Shown: one piece after another, positions 8,096 to 16,033 of the stretch | Position numbering within the stretch: position 1 is the stretch's first letter | Layout: each line of letters begins with the position of its first letter | NCBI GenBank assembly: GCA_002256385.1 | Contig: NKJD01000024.1 | Location: 1-54,139, forward strand | Source of the DNA: Flavobacterium sp. BFFFF2 | GTDB lineage: Bacteria > Bacteroidota > Bacteroidia > Flavobacteriales > Flavobacteriaceae | Direction: 5' to 3' | Length of the DNA stretch: 54,139 nucleotides | The notes under the pieces: model-generated | What the model was told of the DNA's origin: nothing | What the model saw: the letters and a program-made list of their open reading frames with translations, nothing else | Database searches by the model: none | Translations under genes and position numbers: made by a program

Positions 8096-8992
8096 TTACA
8101 AATGGGCAATTAGTTGGGCAACACCAGGAAAACTCAAAATGCCTTCAGGTAGTTGTTTTTCTTGCAAATGATGGGTGTTTCGACCCAAAACCCACAACTG
8201 CGCATCCTTTTTTAATATGGTGTTTTTAAATTGTTCAAGATAGCCATGGATATCTTCGGGTTCCGGTTTCACCGTAAAATAGGACACATACACCAAATGA
8301 TCGAAAAATTTGTCGACCTCTGTTAAATTGTCCATTGGCACACTTTCGCCCAAATAAATGGTGCGATAGCCATGAAATAACAGCTCATAATTGAGGTACA
8401 TGAGGCCCAATTCATGTACCTCGTTCATGGGTAAAAATAAAACAAAAGTCTTGTCCGAGCGAGTGGGTTGCTCTCTTTGAACTTTTTCAGTAGCAATAAG
8501 CAGCTTTTGTTTTATTAAATAACTCACAAAATGTTCATGAGCAGGCGTTATTGTGTTGGTTTGCCACAACAAGCCCAAGTCTTCCATAAATGGAATAATG
8601 ACTTCGTAAAAAACCTCGCGAAACGATTTCTCGGCCAACAAAGTATCGTAGGTGTTCACAAACAACGCTTGATCAAAATTCATCATGGCCATTTTAAAGG
8701 TGCTCACCGCATGATGCCGCACACTTTTGTCGGTAATGATTTCGCGCACCAAATCGGGAATTTGGTCTTGCTTCATGGAAGAAATGCGTGATATTTTGTA
8801 GCCGTGGTTGTGCAATAAGGTAATATTTAACAACTTTTGCAAACAAGTGATGTCGTACATCCGAATGTTTGAATCGGTGCGCATGGGCTCCAAAATGTTG
8901 TATCTTTTTTCCCAAATACGGATGGTATGGGCTTTGATGCCCGAAATATTTTCGAGGTCTTTGATACTAAATACACTTTTTACATTTTCCAT
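8096..8992 (-). CDS. CarH/LitR-like MerR-family B12-binding regulator of carotenoid genes
   Basis: A 298-residue regulator. Residues 5-75 form a MerR winged helix (FSIKDLENISGIKAHTIRIWEKRY). Residues 95-175 form a four-helix B12 cap, and residues 180-298 a cobalamin-binding Rossmann domain with EVHELG at 191-196, the equivalent of DxHxxG, with H193 as lower ligand. The cap has the W-x9-EH signature (W143, E153, H154) used by CarH to hold adenosylcobalamin, so a B12-based light-sensing repressor is likely. The residue after W143 is Gln, where Thermus CarH has the His that ligates cobalt after light. I chose the ATG at 8992; an upstream TTG-type extension would run into the promoter. It is first gene of the crt operon. 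Confidence 0.9.
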   Translation of the reverse strand: MENVKSVFSIKDLENISGIKAHTIRIWEKRYNILEPMRTDSNIRMYDITCLQKLLNITLLHNHGYKISRISSMKQDQIPDLVREIITDKSVRHHAVSTFKMAMMNFDQALFVNTYDTLLAEKSFREVFYEVIIPFMEDLGLLWQTNTITPAHEHFVSYLIKQKLLIATEKVQREQPTRSDKTFVLFLPMNEVHELGLMYLNYELLFHGYRTIYLGESVPMDNLTEVDKFFDHLVYVSYFTVKPEPEDIHGYLEQFKNTILKKDAQLWVLGRNTHHLQEKQLPEGILSFPGVAQLIAHL

Positions 8993-9000
8993 GCTGCTAT

Positions 9001-9040
9001 TTTTGTTTAACAAAAGTAGTGCTTTTATTAAACAAAACAA
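9001..9040 (-). promoter_or_regulatory. Promoter of the crt operon with a 16-bp dyad operator
   Basis: On the minus strand TTG (9038-9040), a 19-nt spacer and TACTTTTG (9011-9018) match the Bacteroidota TTG-N19-TAnnTTTG promoter. A dyad covers 9001-9037: TTTTGTTTAACAAAAG, centre TAGTG, then an inverted copy matching at 15 of 16 positions. It ends 9 nt before the regulator start. It is the natural candidate for autoregulation by the CarH-like protein. Confidence 0.75.
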
Positions 9041-9088
9041 CTTCAGCGATCACTTATTTGTGATATAGGTGGTTTTTCTTCTGTTGAA

Positions 9089-9168
9089 TGGTGAATTGTG
9101 AATTGTGGTTTGTGGTTTGTTGATTGTGATTTGTTGATTGTGATTTGTGAAATGTGAATTGTGAATTG
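9089..9168. repeat. Degenerate tandem tract (TTGTGAATTG-like)
   Basis: About 80 nt of imperfect 7- to 8-nt units of the type TGTGAAT, TTGTGGT, TTGTTGAT. It opens the 1.4-kb stretch 9041-10457, where I see no credible gene. Confidence 0.8.
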
Positions 9169-9432
9169 CCTCCGCCCTGTTTTTAAACGGGGATTTTATT
9201 TTGAATACATTTAGGGGCAACTCTTCTTGTCGCCCTGTTTTTGAAGATATATTAATTATAAATACCCTGTAGGGGCGGGGCTTGCCTCCGCCCTGTTTTT
9301 AAACAGGGGGTTTATTTTGAAAACCCTGTAGGCGCAGCACTGCGAGCCTGCCCGAAATGTTGTTGGTATTCCAAATTGTAAAATGAACGAAATCGGTCCT
9401 TGTAAAAGGGCAGAGGCAAGCCCTGCCCCTAC
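9169..9432. repeat. Cluster of CGCCCTGTTTTT repeat units
   Basis: Three related units begin with CGCCCTGTTTTT at about 9173, 9231 and 9289, each followed after 35-45 nt by a TAGGGGC or TAGGCGC box. The third unit has a perfect CCCTGTTT-TT-AAACAGGG hairpin. GTAGGGGCGGGGCTTGCCTC at 9269-9288 recurs inverted, with one mismatch, at 9413-9432. Confidence 0.7.
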
Positions 9433-9506
9433 GAATCTCTATGATGATTATTCCGCAAATATTGATAGGCAATCGCCGATAAATACATATTTACCACGCT
9501 GATTGC

Positions 9507-9555
9507 GGGCGACCACAAGGGTCGCCCCTACAGGTTCGTTTTCTTTGGGCCAGCA
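9507..9555. repeat. GGGCGACC hairpin plus partial copy of a dispersed repeat
   Basis: GGGCGACC-acaag-GGTCGCCC at 9507-9527 is a perfect 8-bp hairpin, a form I recall as widely dispersed in bacterial intergenic DNA. It is followed at 9533-9555 by GGTTCGTTTTC...GGGCCAGCA, the end of the repeat seen complete at 10012 and 10181. Confidence 0.65.
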
Positions 9556-9747
9556 ATGAAAAAGTTTCAGGTTTCAGGTTTCAAGTTTCAGGTCTTGACT
9601 ATTTGGTAACGGCTTGTGGGCTGTCCTTTCTTTGCTGTAATGTTTGTAATGTTTGTTGTAATTAGCCGAAAAAAGAATAGTTATATTTTTAAGTTCAATC
9701 AATGTTAACTGTTCTGCGAAGCGTAACAGGTGCCGGCCCGCATTTAT

Positions 9748-9847
9748 CGAAGTGCCCTATACTTTCTGGTAATATTTGTAAAATGGAATATTGCCCCATC
9801 ACAATTGACATTATTCTTAAAAGTATTGGAAAGTATAGGACACTTCG
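9748..9847. repeat. 100-bp element with 19-bp terminal inverted repeats
   Basis: CGAAGTGCCCTATACTTTC at 9748-9766 is repeated inverted at 9829-9847 with one mismatch, enclosing 62 nt. It could be a miniature mobile element, a long hairpin RNA or a structured repeat. A short reading frame crosses it but looks non-coding. Confidence 0.6.
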
Positions 9848-10011
9848 TTGGCATAGGTTTTCAAGCCGGCAAAATTTCTGAATCCTTGGAGGAAATTTCG
9901 GCTTGTAACATCACCACTAAAGACGAGTTTGCGAAGCAAACACCATTAAAGAAAAGGTGATTCAAGCTCACCATTAAAAAACAATATAAAAGGGAGCTTA
10001 AACTGGTTTTG

Positions 10012-10083
10012 CCAAAGGCAAAAATGACATTTATGCGGGCCGAAAAAGGCCCTTTCTTTTGGTTCGTTTTCTTTGGGCCAGCA
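10012..10083. repeat. 72-bp dispersed repeat, copy A
   Basis: Runs from CCAAAGGCAAAAA through ATGCGGGCC, AAAAAGGCCC and TTTCTTTTGGTTCG to TTTGGGCCAGCA. It is nearly identical to copy B at 10181-10253. GGGCC...GGCCC can form a short stem. Confidence 0.75.
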
Positions 10084-10180
10084 AAGAAAATGAACAATGT
10101 CGTTTCAACAGAAATAGGTCAGACCAAAACCAAAAGGTCTTATGAAAACCAGTAAACCAAAAACAAAAAGGTCTTCGCAA

Positions 10181-10253
10181 CCAAAGGCAAAAACGAGCAC
10201 CTTATGCGGGCCAAAAAGGCCCTTTCTTTTGGTTCGTTTTCTTTGGGCCAGCA
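10181..10253. repeat. 73-bp dispersed repeat, copy B
   Basis: Second full copy of the unit at 10012-10083, about 170 nt away; it differs by a few bases around ACGAGCACCTT. It is followed by an AAGTTTCAAGTTTCA tract (10261-10290). Confidence 0.75.
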
Positions 10254-10299
10254 CTGAAATAGTTTCAAGTTTCAAGTTCCAAGTTTCAGGTTTAATTTT

Positions 10300-10372
10300 G
10301 CAAGCTGAAGCTTGCGTACCTGAAGCCCGCTGGGCTTCCTCCTCTTAATATCAAATTCTATATATCATATGC
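10300..10372. repeat. Two-hairpin intergenic repeat, copy 1
   Basis: Hairpin GCAAGCT-GA-AGCTTGC (10300-10315), GTACCT, hairpin GAAGCCC-GCT-GGGCTTC (10322-10338), then CTTAATATCAAATTCTATAT and CATATGC. A second copy with a different but still paired second stem is at 51781-51851. The remaining 85 nt before the sirtuin gene are a TTCAAxxTTCAA-type degenerate tract. Confidence 0.75.
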
Positions 10373-10457
10373 TCCCTTCGTGCCTTCGGCCCTCGGGTCA
10401 ATCTTTCAATCATTCAATTTTTAAATTTTTCAATTCCAACCATTCAAAATTCAAAAT

Positions 10458-11156
10458 TCAAAATTTCCTCACCATCTCCACCCACTCCGGCACCCCTACC
10501 GTCGCCGTTTTCTGCCAAACCTCCAGCGGAAAATGCGCTTTAGGAACGGCTGCTGGCTTTGGGTCGATGTACCAAACGGGGGTGGCTGCACGCACTTCGT
10601 AGAGGAGGCCTGCTGCTGGATACACTTGTAACGACGTGCCGATGACCGCTACATAATCGGCTGCTTGCACCAGTTTCGCCGCTGCTTGCAAAGCCGGAAC
10701 TTCTTCGCCAAACCACACAATGTGGGGTCTTAACGGAAACCCCTCTTGGTCAACGTCCGTTGCCGATAAATCGGATGTCCAAGGATAAATTTCATGCCGA
10801 TTGTTGCTGCTTCTCACTTTGAGTAATTCTCCGTGCAAATGCAGCACTTGGGTGCTGCCGGCTCTCTCGTGCAGGTCGTCCACGTTTTGGGTAATGATGA
10901 TGACCTCAGCCATGTCTTCCAATTGGGCAAGGGCCAAGTGCCCTTGGTTGGGTACCACTTGTAGCAATTGTTGGCGGCGTTGGTTGTAAAAATCATTGAC
11001 CAATTGCGGATTCCGCTGCCAAGCTTCGGGGGTGGCTACGTCATAAATGGAATGGCCTTCCCACAGCCCATCGGCGTCTCTGAAGGTTTTAAGGCCGCTT
11101 TCGGCACTCATACCTGCGCCAGTGAGTACCACTATTTTATTTTTTTTCATCATCAA
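10458..11156 (-). CDS. cobB: Sir2-family NAD-dependent protein deacylase
   Basis: A 232-residue sirtuin removing acyl groups from lysines using NAD. Visible motifs are GAGMSAESGLKTFRD (NAD binding), QNVDDLHERAG, catalytic H108 in HLHGE, and GTSLQVYPA. Y57 and R60 form the YxxR pair that marks sirtuin-5-like desuccinylases/demalonylases. The protein has no cysteine at all, so the usual structural zinc site is missing. Three consecutive ATGs (11156, 11153, 11150) could be the start. It is divergent from trmH across 68 nt. Confidence 0.92.
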   Translation of the reverse strand: MMMKKNKIVVLTGAGMSAESGLKTFRDADGLWEGHSIYDVATPEAWQRNPQLVNDFYNQRRQQLLQVVPNQGHLALAQLEDMAEVIIITQNVDDLHERAGSTQVLHLHGELLKVRSSNNRHEIYPWTSDLSATDVDQEGFPLRPHIVWFGEEVPALQAAAKLVQAADYVAVIGTSLQVYPAAGLLYEVRAATPVWYIDPKPAAVPKAHFPLEVWQKTATVGVPEWVEMVRKF

Positions 11157-11211
11157 TCTTATTTAAATGAAGTGCCCATACAATTCGCATTCAAATTTAA
11201 GCACTTTCGTT

Positions 11212-11219
11212 TACTTTTG
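11212..11219 (+). promoter_or_regulatory. -7 box (TACTTTTG) directly upstream of trmH
   Basis: TACTTTTG matches TAnnTTTG and ends 5 nt before the trmH ATG, so the mRNA would be nearly leaderless if this box is used. No clear -33 TTG. Confidence 0.4.
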
Positions 11220-11224
11220 TGCCT

Positions 11225-11911
11225 ATGATTGAAGCAGTAGATCTTGATTTGTTAAGCTATCTGGAAGGGTTTTTAACGGAGAACCGTTTGCAAAAATGCC
11301 AAACGGTGCTTTCCCAACGAACCCGCCATTTGGTGGTGGCTATTGAAGATGTGTATCAGATGCACAATACCAGTGCAGTGATGCGCAGTTGCGATGCTTT
11401 TGGCATTCAAGATTTGCATATTATTGAGCAGCGATTTGGCAAAGATATCGACCGTGAAATTGCCATGGGTGCCCAAAAATGGGTGGGCATTCACCAGCAT
11501 CCAAACCCACAAGAGTGCATGGATGCGCTGCGGATGAAAGGCTATCAAATTGTGGCAACCAGCCCACATGCAACCTCCAACAATTTGACCCAATTTGACA
11601 TACATAAAAAATCGGCGCTGTTTTTTGGCACGGAGAAAGAAGGCCTATCCCCAGAAATTTTAGACCAAGCCGATGCTTTCATTTACATCCCGATGGTCGG
11701 TTTTTCGGAAAGTCTCAATATTTCTGTTTCGGCAGCCATCATTTTGCAGTATTTGACCCAAAAATTGCGGGAATCGAATATCCATTGGGCCTTAAGCCCC
11801 GAAGAACAACAGGCAGTGCGTCTGTTGTGGGCCAAAAATTCAATCAAAGACAACCAACGGATTATTGCCCGGTATTATGAGCAAATATCCGATTCAAACA
11901 ACAACCTATAA
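11225..11911 (+). CDS. trmH: TrmH-type tRNA/rRNA 2'-O-ribose methyltransferase
   Basis: A 228-residue SPOUT-class methyltransferase. The three motifs are present: NTSAVMRSCDAFGI (with the conserved Asn and Arg), ALFFGTEKEGLS, and IPMVGFSESLNISVSAAI, whose knot binds S-adenosylmethionine. The N-terminal helical segment before residue 40 and the C-terminal helix fit TrmH, which makes Gm18 in tRNA, rather than the L30e-fused RlmB type. The ATG at 11225 is preferred over an in-frame GTG six bases upstream. It leads a run of plus-strand genes. Confidence 0.9.
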   Translation: MIEAVDLDLLSYLEGFLTENRLQKCQTVLSQRTRHLVVAIEDVYQMHNTSAVMRSCDAFGIQDLHIIEQRFGKDIDREIAMGAQKWVGIHQHPNPQECMDALRMKGYQIVATSPHATSNNLTQFDIHKKSALFFGTEKEGLSPEILDQADAFIYIPMVGFSESLNISVSAAIILQYLTQKLRESNIHWALSPEEQQAVRLLWAKNSIKDNQRIIARYYEQISDSNNNL

Positions 11912-11920
11912 CTCCATTTC

Positions 11921-12559
11921 ATGAAGAAATATTGGATCTTATGTTTACTGGCCTCAATGTCCATTTTTGGGCAAGAAATTGGTCTGCTCAAATACAATGG
12001 CGGCGGCGATTGGTATGCCAACCCCACTTCATTGGCCAATTTGATCAAATTTGCCAACCAAAGCGGAAACACGCACATTTTAGCAAAACCAGTCACTGTA
12101 GAACCAGGTAGCCCCGATATTTTCAACTACCCGTTGGTACACATGACGGGGCATGGCAATGTGGTGTTTTCGGATGCCGATTTAACCAATTTGCGCAATT
12201 ATTTAAAGTCGGGCGGGTTTATGCATATTGATGACAATTATGGCATGGACACCTATATCCGCCGTGAAATTAAACGCCTTTTTCCGCAACAAAACTTGGT
12301 GGAAATACCCGCCAATCACCCTTTATTTCAAAAACCCTTTCCGTTTCCGGGTGGTTTGCCCAAAATCCATGAACACGACAACAAGCGCCCACAGGCTTTG
12401 GGCATTTTTATTGACAACCGTTTGGTGTTGTTGTACACCGTGGAATGCGATTTGGGCGATGGCTGGGAAGATGCCGAAGTACACAACGACCCACGAGAAG
12501 TGCGCGAAAAAGCCCTTAAAATGGGCACCAATATCTTGTATTTTGCCTTTAATAAATAA
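11921..12559 (+). CDS. DUF4159 domain protein, exported
   Basis: A 212-residue protein with an N-terminal signal peptide (MKKYWILCLLASMSIFGQE, likely cut after FG or GQ). The rest is DUF4159: it begins IGLLKYNGGGDWYANPTSL, contains PLVHMTGHGNVVFSDADL and GGFMHIDDNYGMD, and ends DPREVREKALKMGTNIL. The HMTGHG and HIDDNYG parts recall a glutamine-amidotransferase-like fold, but no function is established. It starts 9 nt after trmH and ends directly against the permease gene, so it is within that operon. Confidence 0.88.
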   Translation: MKKYWILCLLASMSIFGQEIGLLKYNGGGDWYANPTSLANLIKFANQSGNTHILAKPVTVEPGSPDIFNYPLVHMTGHGNVVFSDADLTNLRNYLKSGGFMHIDDNYGMDTYIRREIKRLFPQQNLVEIPANHPLFQKPFPFPGGLPKIHEHDNKRPQALGIFIDNRLVLLYTVECDLGDGWEDAEVHNDPREVREKALKMGTNILYFAFNK

Positions 12560-12562
12560 GTG

Positions 12563-13645
12563 ATGACTCCGAAAGACCTAGCCAAAGGATTACTGCTCAC
12601 CATCGGGATACTGATTGGCGCCTGTTTATGTATTTGGATGATTTATACGTTGAGTCAGCTAATTACGTATGTAGTGATTAGTGCCGTGGTGGTGCTCATG
12701 GCCCAAACGCCTGTCGATCTGTTGACAAAAAAATGGAAAGTCCCCCGAATTTGGGCAGTGTCTTTGACGTTGCTGCTTTTTTTGGGTTTATTCTTGGGCA
12801 TTTTTATGCTGACACTGCCTTCGGTTGCACAACAAGCACAACAAATTTCGCATTGGAACACGGGGCACATTCAACAACAATTTTTGCGTTTTGCCCAGCA
12901 GCTCGATGTATGGGGCGCCGCGTACAATTGGTCGGTCTCGTCATTTTTAGAAACGCAACAGCCATCAAAATGGCTCAAATTTGTCCCGCAAATCATGGAA
13001 ACCGTACTGGGTTGGATTGGTGAAATGGGCATGGGCATGGTGGCTGTGCTTTTTTTATCCTTCTTTATTTTAAAAGACCAACATGCAGTCAATCGGTTGA
13101 TATTGGCTTTGGCCCCAGCCTCGCACCACACGCCGTTTATGAACACCATTAGTTCCGTCAAACAATTGCTGTCGCGCTATTTATTGGGGTTGTTGTTGCA
13201 GAGCACCTTGGCTTTTTTGATGTATTTTTTAGTGTTGTGGATTTTAGGCACCGAACACGCCTTTCTATTGGCGTTTTTGGGCGCCCTCTTTAACGTGATT
13301 CCATATATTGGCCCGCTGCTTACTTCGGCCATGGTGGTGATGCTTACCTTGCTCGAACAATTTCACGGACAATGGACCCTGACCCACATCATGCACACGG
13401 GCACCTTATTAATCGGTGTTTTTGGGGTGCAATTAATTGACAATTATGTGTCGCAACCGCTTATTTTTTCCAGAATTGTGAGGTCGCACCCGCTGGAATT
13501 ATTTTTGGTTACCCTGAGTTTTGGGCTGATGTTTGGTTTGGTCGGCATGATTATCGCCATCCCAACTTATACCATTTTAAAAGTAATTGCCCGCGAATTC
13601 TTGCCCGACCATCCGTTTATACGCATTTTGACCTACAAATTATAA
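12563..13645 (+). CDS. AI-2E family (PerM-like) transporter
   Basis: A 360-residue integral membrane protein of the UPF0118/AI-2E family. It has hydrophobic helices at about residues 9-35, 60-90 and 145-170, and a C-terminal block including LLGLLLQST, GALFNVIPYIGPLLTS and YVSQPLIFSRIVRSHPLELFLV, all typical of the family. Members export small molecules or cations; the substrate here is unknown. A GTG at 12560 directly after the upstream stop is an alternative start to the ATG at 12563. The next gene starts 3 nt after its stop. Confidence 0.9.
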   Translation: MTPKDLAKGLLLTIGILIGACLCIWMIYTLSQLITYVVISAVVVLMAQTPVDLLTKKWKVPRIWAVSLTLLLFLGLFLGIFMLTLPSVAQQAQQISHWNTGHIQQQFLRFAQQLDVWGAAYNWSVSSFLETQQPSKWLKFVPQIMETVLGWIGEMGMGMVAVLFLSFFILKDQHAVNRLILALAPASHHTPFMNTISSVKQLLSRYLLGLLLQSTLAFLMYFLVLWILGTEHAFLLAFLGALFNVIPYIGPLLTSAMVVMLTLLEQFHGQWTLTHIMHTGTLLIGVFGVQLIDNYVSQPLIFSRIVRSHPLELFLVTLSFGLMFGLVGMIIAIPTYTILKVIAREFLPDHPFIRILTYKL

Positions 13646-13648
13646 GGA

Positions 13649-14830
13649 GTGATTGCCGCACTGTTACTTCCAGAAATTCAAGCTTTTATCAGAACGGAGC
13701 GCACTTTGGCGGAGCGCAAAGCGTTGGCTTTTCAGAAAAACCCATTCCCAGCCGTGCCTTGGCAGTTGGTATTGGAACAAATTGAAAGCCGTGAAAAATG
13801 CCGCGAAAAATTGCCTCTGTGGGCCGACACGCCAAATATCATTTACCCCCCTGCCCTATCAGTAGAACAAACTTCTTCAGAATCTTTGGCCCGATATAAA
13901 GCAAGTTTAACAAACAGTTCATCCTTGTTTGATGCCACGGGCGGTTTTGGGGTTGATGCTTATTATTTTTCATTGCACAACAAAGAAGTGACTTATTGTG
14001 AGCAAAATGCAGATTTAGCGGCCATTGCCCAACATAATTTCAAAGTGCTTGGGTCAGCAAACATGTGCGCCGTTTCACAAAATTCGGAGACCTATTTACA
14101 AGAAACAAGCGAAAATTATAATTGGATCTATCTGGATCCGGCCCGGCGACATGATCAAAAAGGCAAGGTTTTTCGGCTTGAAGATTGTTCACCCAATGTG
14201 ACTGAACATTTACCACTTTATTTTTCAAAAGCGGCAAATGTGTTGCTTAAAACGGCCCCATTTTTAGATATTCAACAAGGTTTATTGACCTTAAAACAGG
14301 TACGCGAAATACATATTGTGGCCTATCAGGGTGAAGTAAAAGAACTATTGTGGTGGCTGGATGGCAATTATCATGACAACCCTATTTTTAGAGCCGTTGA
14401 GTTGCATCCAAAAAATGCCTTTTCAGAAACATTTACGTGGAATCCAGAAACGGCATCTATTCCCACAAGCGAGCCGCTTGCCTATTTGTATGAACCGCAT
14501 CCGAGCCTCATGAAAGGAGCTGCTTTTATACATCTTTCCGAAAAATATGGTGTTTGTCAAATACACCGACATACCCATGTCTTTACGCACAACGAACGAA
14601 TCGACTTTCCGGGGAAATGTTATAAAATTGCACAAACCATTCCTTATAAAAAGAAGGAACTCAATGCCACTATTTATGGCAAGGCGGCCCATGTCGTGAC
14701 CCGAAATTTCCCAGAAATGGTGGCGCAATTGCGTAAAAAATGGCATATCACTGAAAGTGAAACCAATTCGCTTTTTTTTGTGAAGGATAAAAATGACCAA
14801 TTGTGTGTGGTCCGTGCCCAAAAGGTATAA
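13649..14830 (+). CDS. Class I SAM-dependent methyltransferase with THUMP-like domain
   Basis: A 393-residue protein with a Rossmann methyltransferase core: motif I FDATGGFGVDAYYFS near residue 94, acidic motif II VTYCEQN, and NWIYLDPARRHDQKGKVFRLEDCSP near residue 158. A C-terminal THUMP-like region of about residues 310-390 includes RNFPEMVAQLRKKW. These hallmarks fit an RNA methyltransferase-like family common in Bacteroidota; the target is unknown. The GTG start lies 3 nt after the permease stop, so translation is probably coupled. The downstream gap holds a small TTGCATG/CATGCAA hairpin at 14878-14901 and nothing else clear. Confidence 0.85.
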   Translation: MIAALLLPEIQAFIRTERTLAERKALAFQKNPFPAVPWQLVLEQIESREKCREKLPLWADTPNIIYPPALSVEQTSSESLARYKASLTNSSSLFDATGGFGVDAYYFSLHNKEVTYCEQNADLAAIAQHNFKVLGSANMCAVSQNSETYLQETSENYNWIYLDPARRHDQKGKVFRLEDCSPNVTEHLPLYFSKAANVLLKTAPFLDIQQGLLTLKQVREIHIVAYQGEVKELLWWLDGNYHDNPIFRAVELHPKNAFSETFTWNPETASIPTSEPLAYLYEPHPSLMKGAAFIHLSEKYGVCQIHRHTHVFTHNERIDFPGKCYKIAQTIPYKKKELNATIYGKAAHVVTRNFPEMVAQLRKKWHITESETNSLFFVKDKNDQLCVVRAQKV

Positions 14831-15040
14831 TCTACCTAATCGTTTTTGCTTAAACAGAAGGGTGTAAATTACTCCAATTGCATGTTTTTGTTGTCATGCA
14901 AAACAGCTTTTTGTAATCAAACAAAAACCAAATGGGCACACAAAGTGGATTTTGCAAACCTTTGAAAAAAGTTTGCGTCATTTATAAGTTAAATTATTAT
15001 GTAATTCATTTCAATTCCCGAAATTTGAATCGAATTTAAA

Positions 15041-15640
15041 ATGATATATATGCACCGTTTTTTGTTTTCTACTGCTTTATTCTTGCTTTTTCAATTGCCT
15101 AGTTGGTCACAAACCAATTCGGATGAATTAACGTTACCAACTCCATTATTAAAAAATACCATCTCAGGACAATTTGATGCTTCTGACCCATCACATACGG
15201 GGATTCATTTTGAACGTTTTGCAAAAACACAAAAAATAAAAGATTTATACCGTTCGCACGTATTTGAAGTATCATCATTGCACATGCTTTACAAGGCTCC
15301 TGGCATTTCTGTGAGAGGACGTGGGTTTGAATTGGGCATTGGAACTAGAAACTATTGGCAAAAGAAAAAGCCTTTCGGAATTTATACTGAGAATTTTTTA
15401 ACCTATGGAAACGTTTCTGTCAGAAACGCGGACAAGAATTTTAACGGAACCTACTCTTATGTATCCTTAATCAACACCAATTTAGGCTATAAATTTCTTT
15501 TTAAAAATGGCTTAAGCGTAGATCCTTATGTTGGGTTTAATTGGAAATGGACATTTAAAGGTCAAGGCGATGTGGACAACATCAATGTCGATCATTTTGT
15601 TTTTAAGGCAGGCATAAAAATTGGTTATTCTTTTCAGTAA
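15041..15640 (+). CDS. Exported beta-strand-rich protein, probable outer-membrane protein
   Basis: A 199-residue protein with a clear signal peptide (hydrophobic LFSTALFLLFQLPSWSQ; likely cut after WSQ). The remainder alternates hydrophobic and polar residues, with aromatic girdles such as GRGFELGIGTRNYW, YVGFNWKWTFKG and a final strand ending GIKIGYSFQ. A terminal phenylalanine or aromatic-X-F strand is usual for outer-membrane beta barrels. I do not recognise a named family. The ATG at 15050 is an alternative start. It abuts the next gene with no gap. Confidence 0.65.
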   Translation: MIYMHRFLFSTALFLLFQLPSWSQTNSDELTLPTPLLKNTISGQFDASDPSHTGIHFERFAKTQKIKDLYRSHVFEVSSLHMLYKAPGISVRGRGFELGIGTRNYWQKKKPFGIYTENFLTYGNVSVRNADKNFNGTYSYVSLINTNLGYKFLFKNGLSVDPYVGFNWKWTFKGQGDVDNINVDHFVFKAGIKIGYSFQ

Positions 15641-16033
15641 ATGAACGATCGCGACAGTTGGCTGTCCCATTTAAAAAAAGAACCCTTGGGAAAGGTAAGT
15701 GCTGAAAGCAGTTTGGAAGAACGTTTTCAGAATGAAACGTTGCGTCCCATTCTAAAAATGCAAAACGAGTTGTTTTGCGCTGTTTTTATCAATTATGCCA
15801 TCAAACAAAAGGGTGTGTTTTTTGGTTTAAATCCGGCCAAAAAAGAATTGTATATTGAACAAGTCATACAGCGCGACATAAAATTTAGAAATGTACTCAA
15901 AGGGATGGTAATTGCTTATTTTACACTTGCTGAATGGACCGAATACCAGCAACATTCTTCCCCTTTAAACAAACGAATGATGAACTTGCTCATTGAACGT
16001 TTAAAAAGCCAAACACAACTTCTTCAACCATAA
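15641..16033 (+). CDS. Conserved hypothetical protein of Bacteroidota
   Basis: A 130-residue, mostly alpha-helical soluble protein beginning MNDRDSWLSHLKKEPLG, with the central SLEERFQNETLRPILKMQNELF and QRDIKFRNVLKGMVIAYFT segments and the end LNKRMMNLLIERLKS. I recall close relatives in flavobacterial genomes carrying the label glyoxalase, but no VOC fold motif or metal-ligand pattern is visible, so I would not keep that name. The ATG directly follows the stop of the outer-membrane-like gene, which suggests coupled translation. Confidence 0.75.
   Translation: MNDRDSWLSHLKKEPLGKVSAESSLEERFQNETLRPILKMQNELFCAVFINYAIKQKGVFFGLNPAKKELYIEQVIQRDIKFRNVLKGMVIAYFTLAEWTEYQQHSSPLNKRMMNLLIERLKSQTQLLQP

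Noticed and set aside
9730..9960. 76-residue plus-strand open frame
   Set aside because: It crosses the 100-bp inverted-repeat element and repeat DNA, and shows no family-like sequence.
10142..10348. 68-residue open frame in the repeat region
   Set aside because: It is built from the dispersed repeat copies and a TTTCAAG tract.
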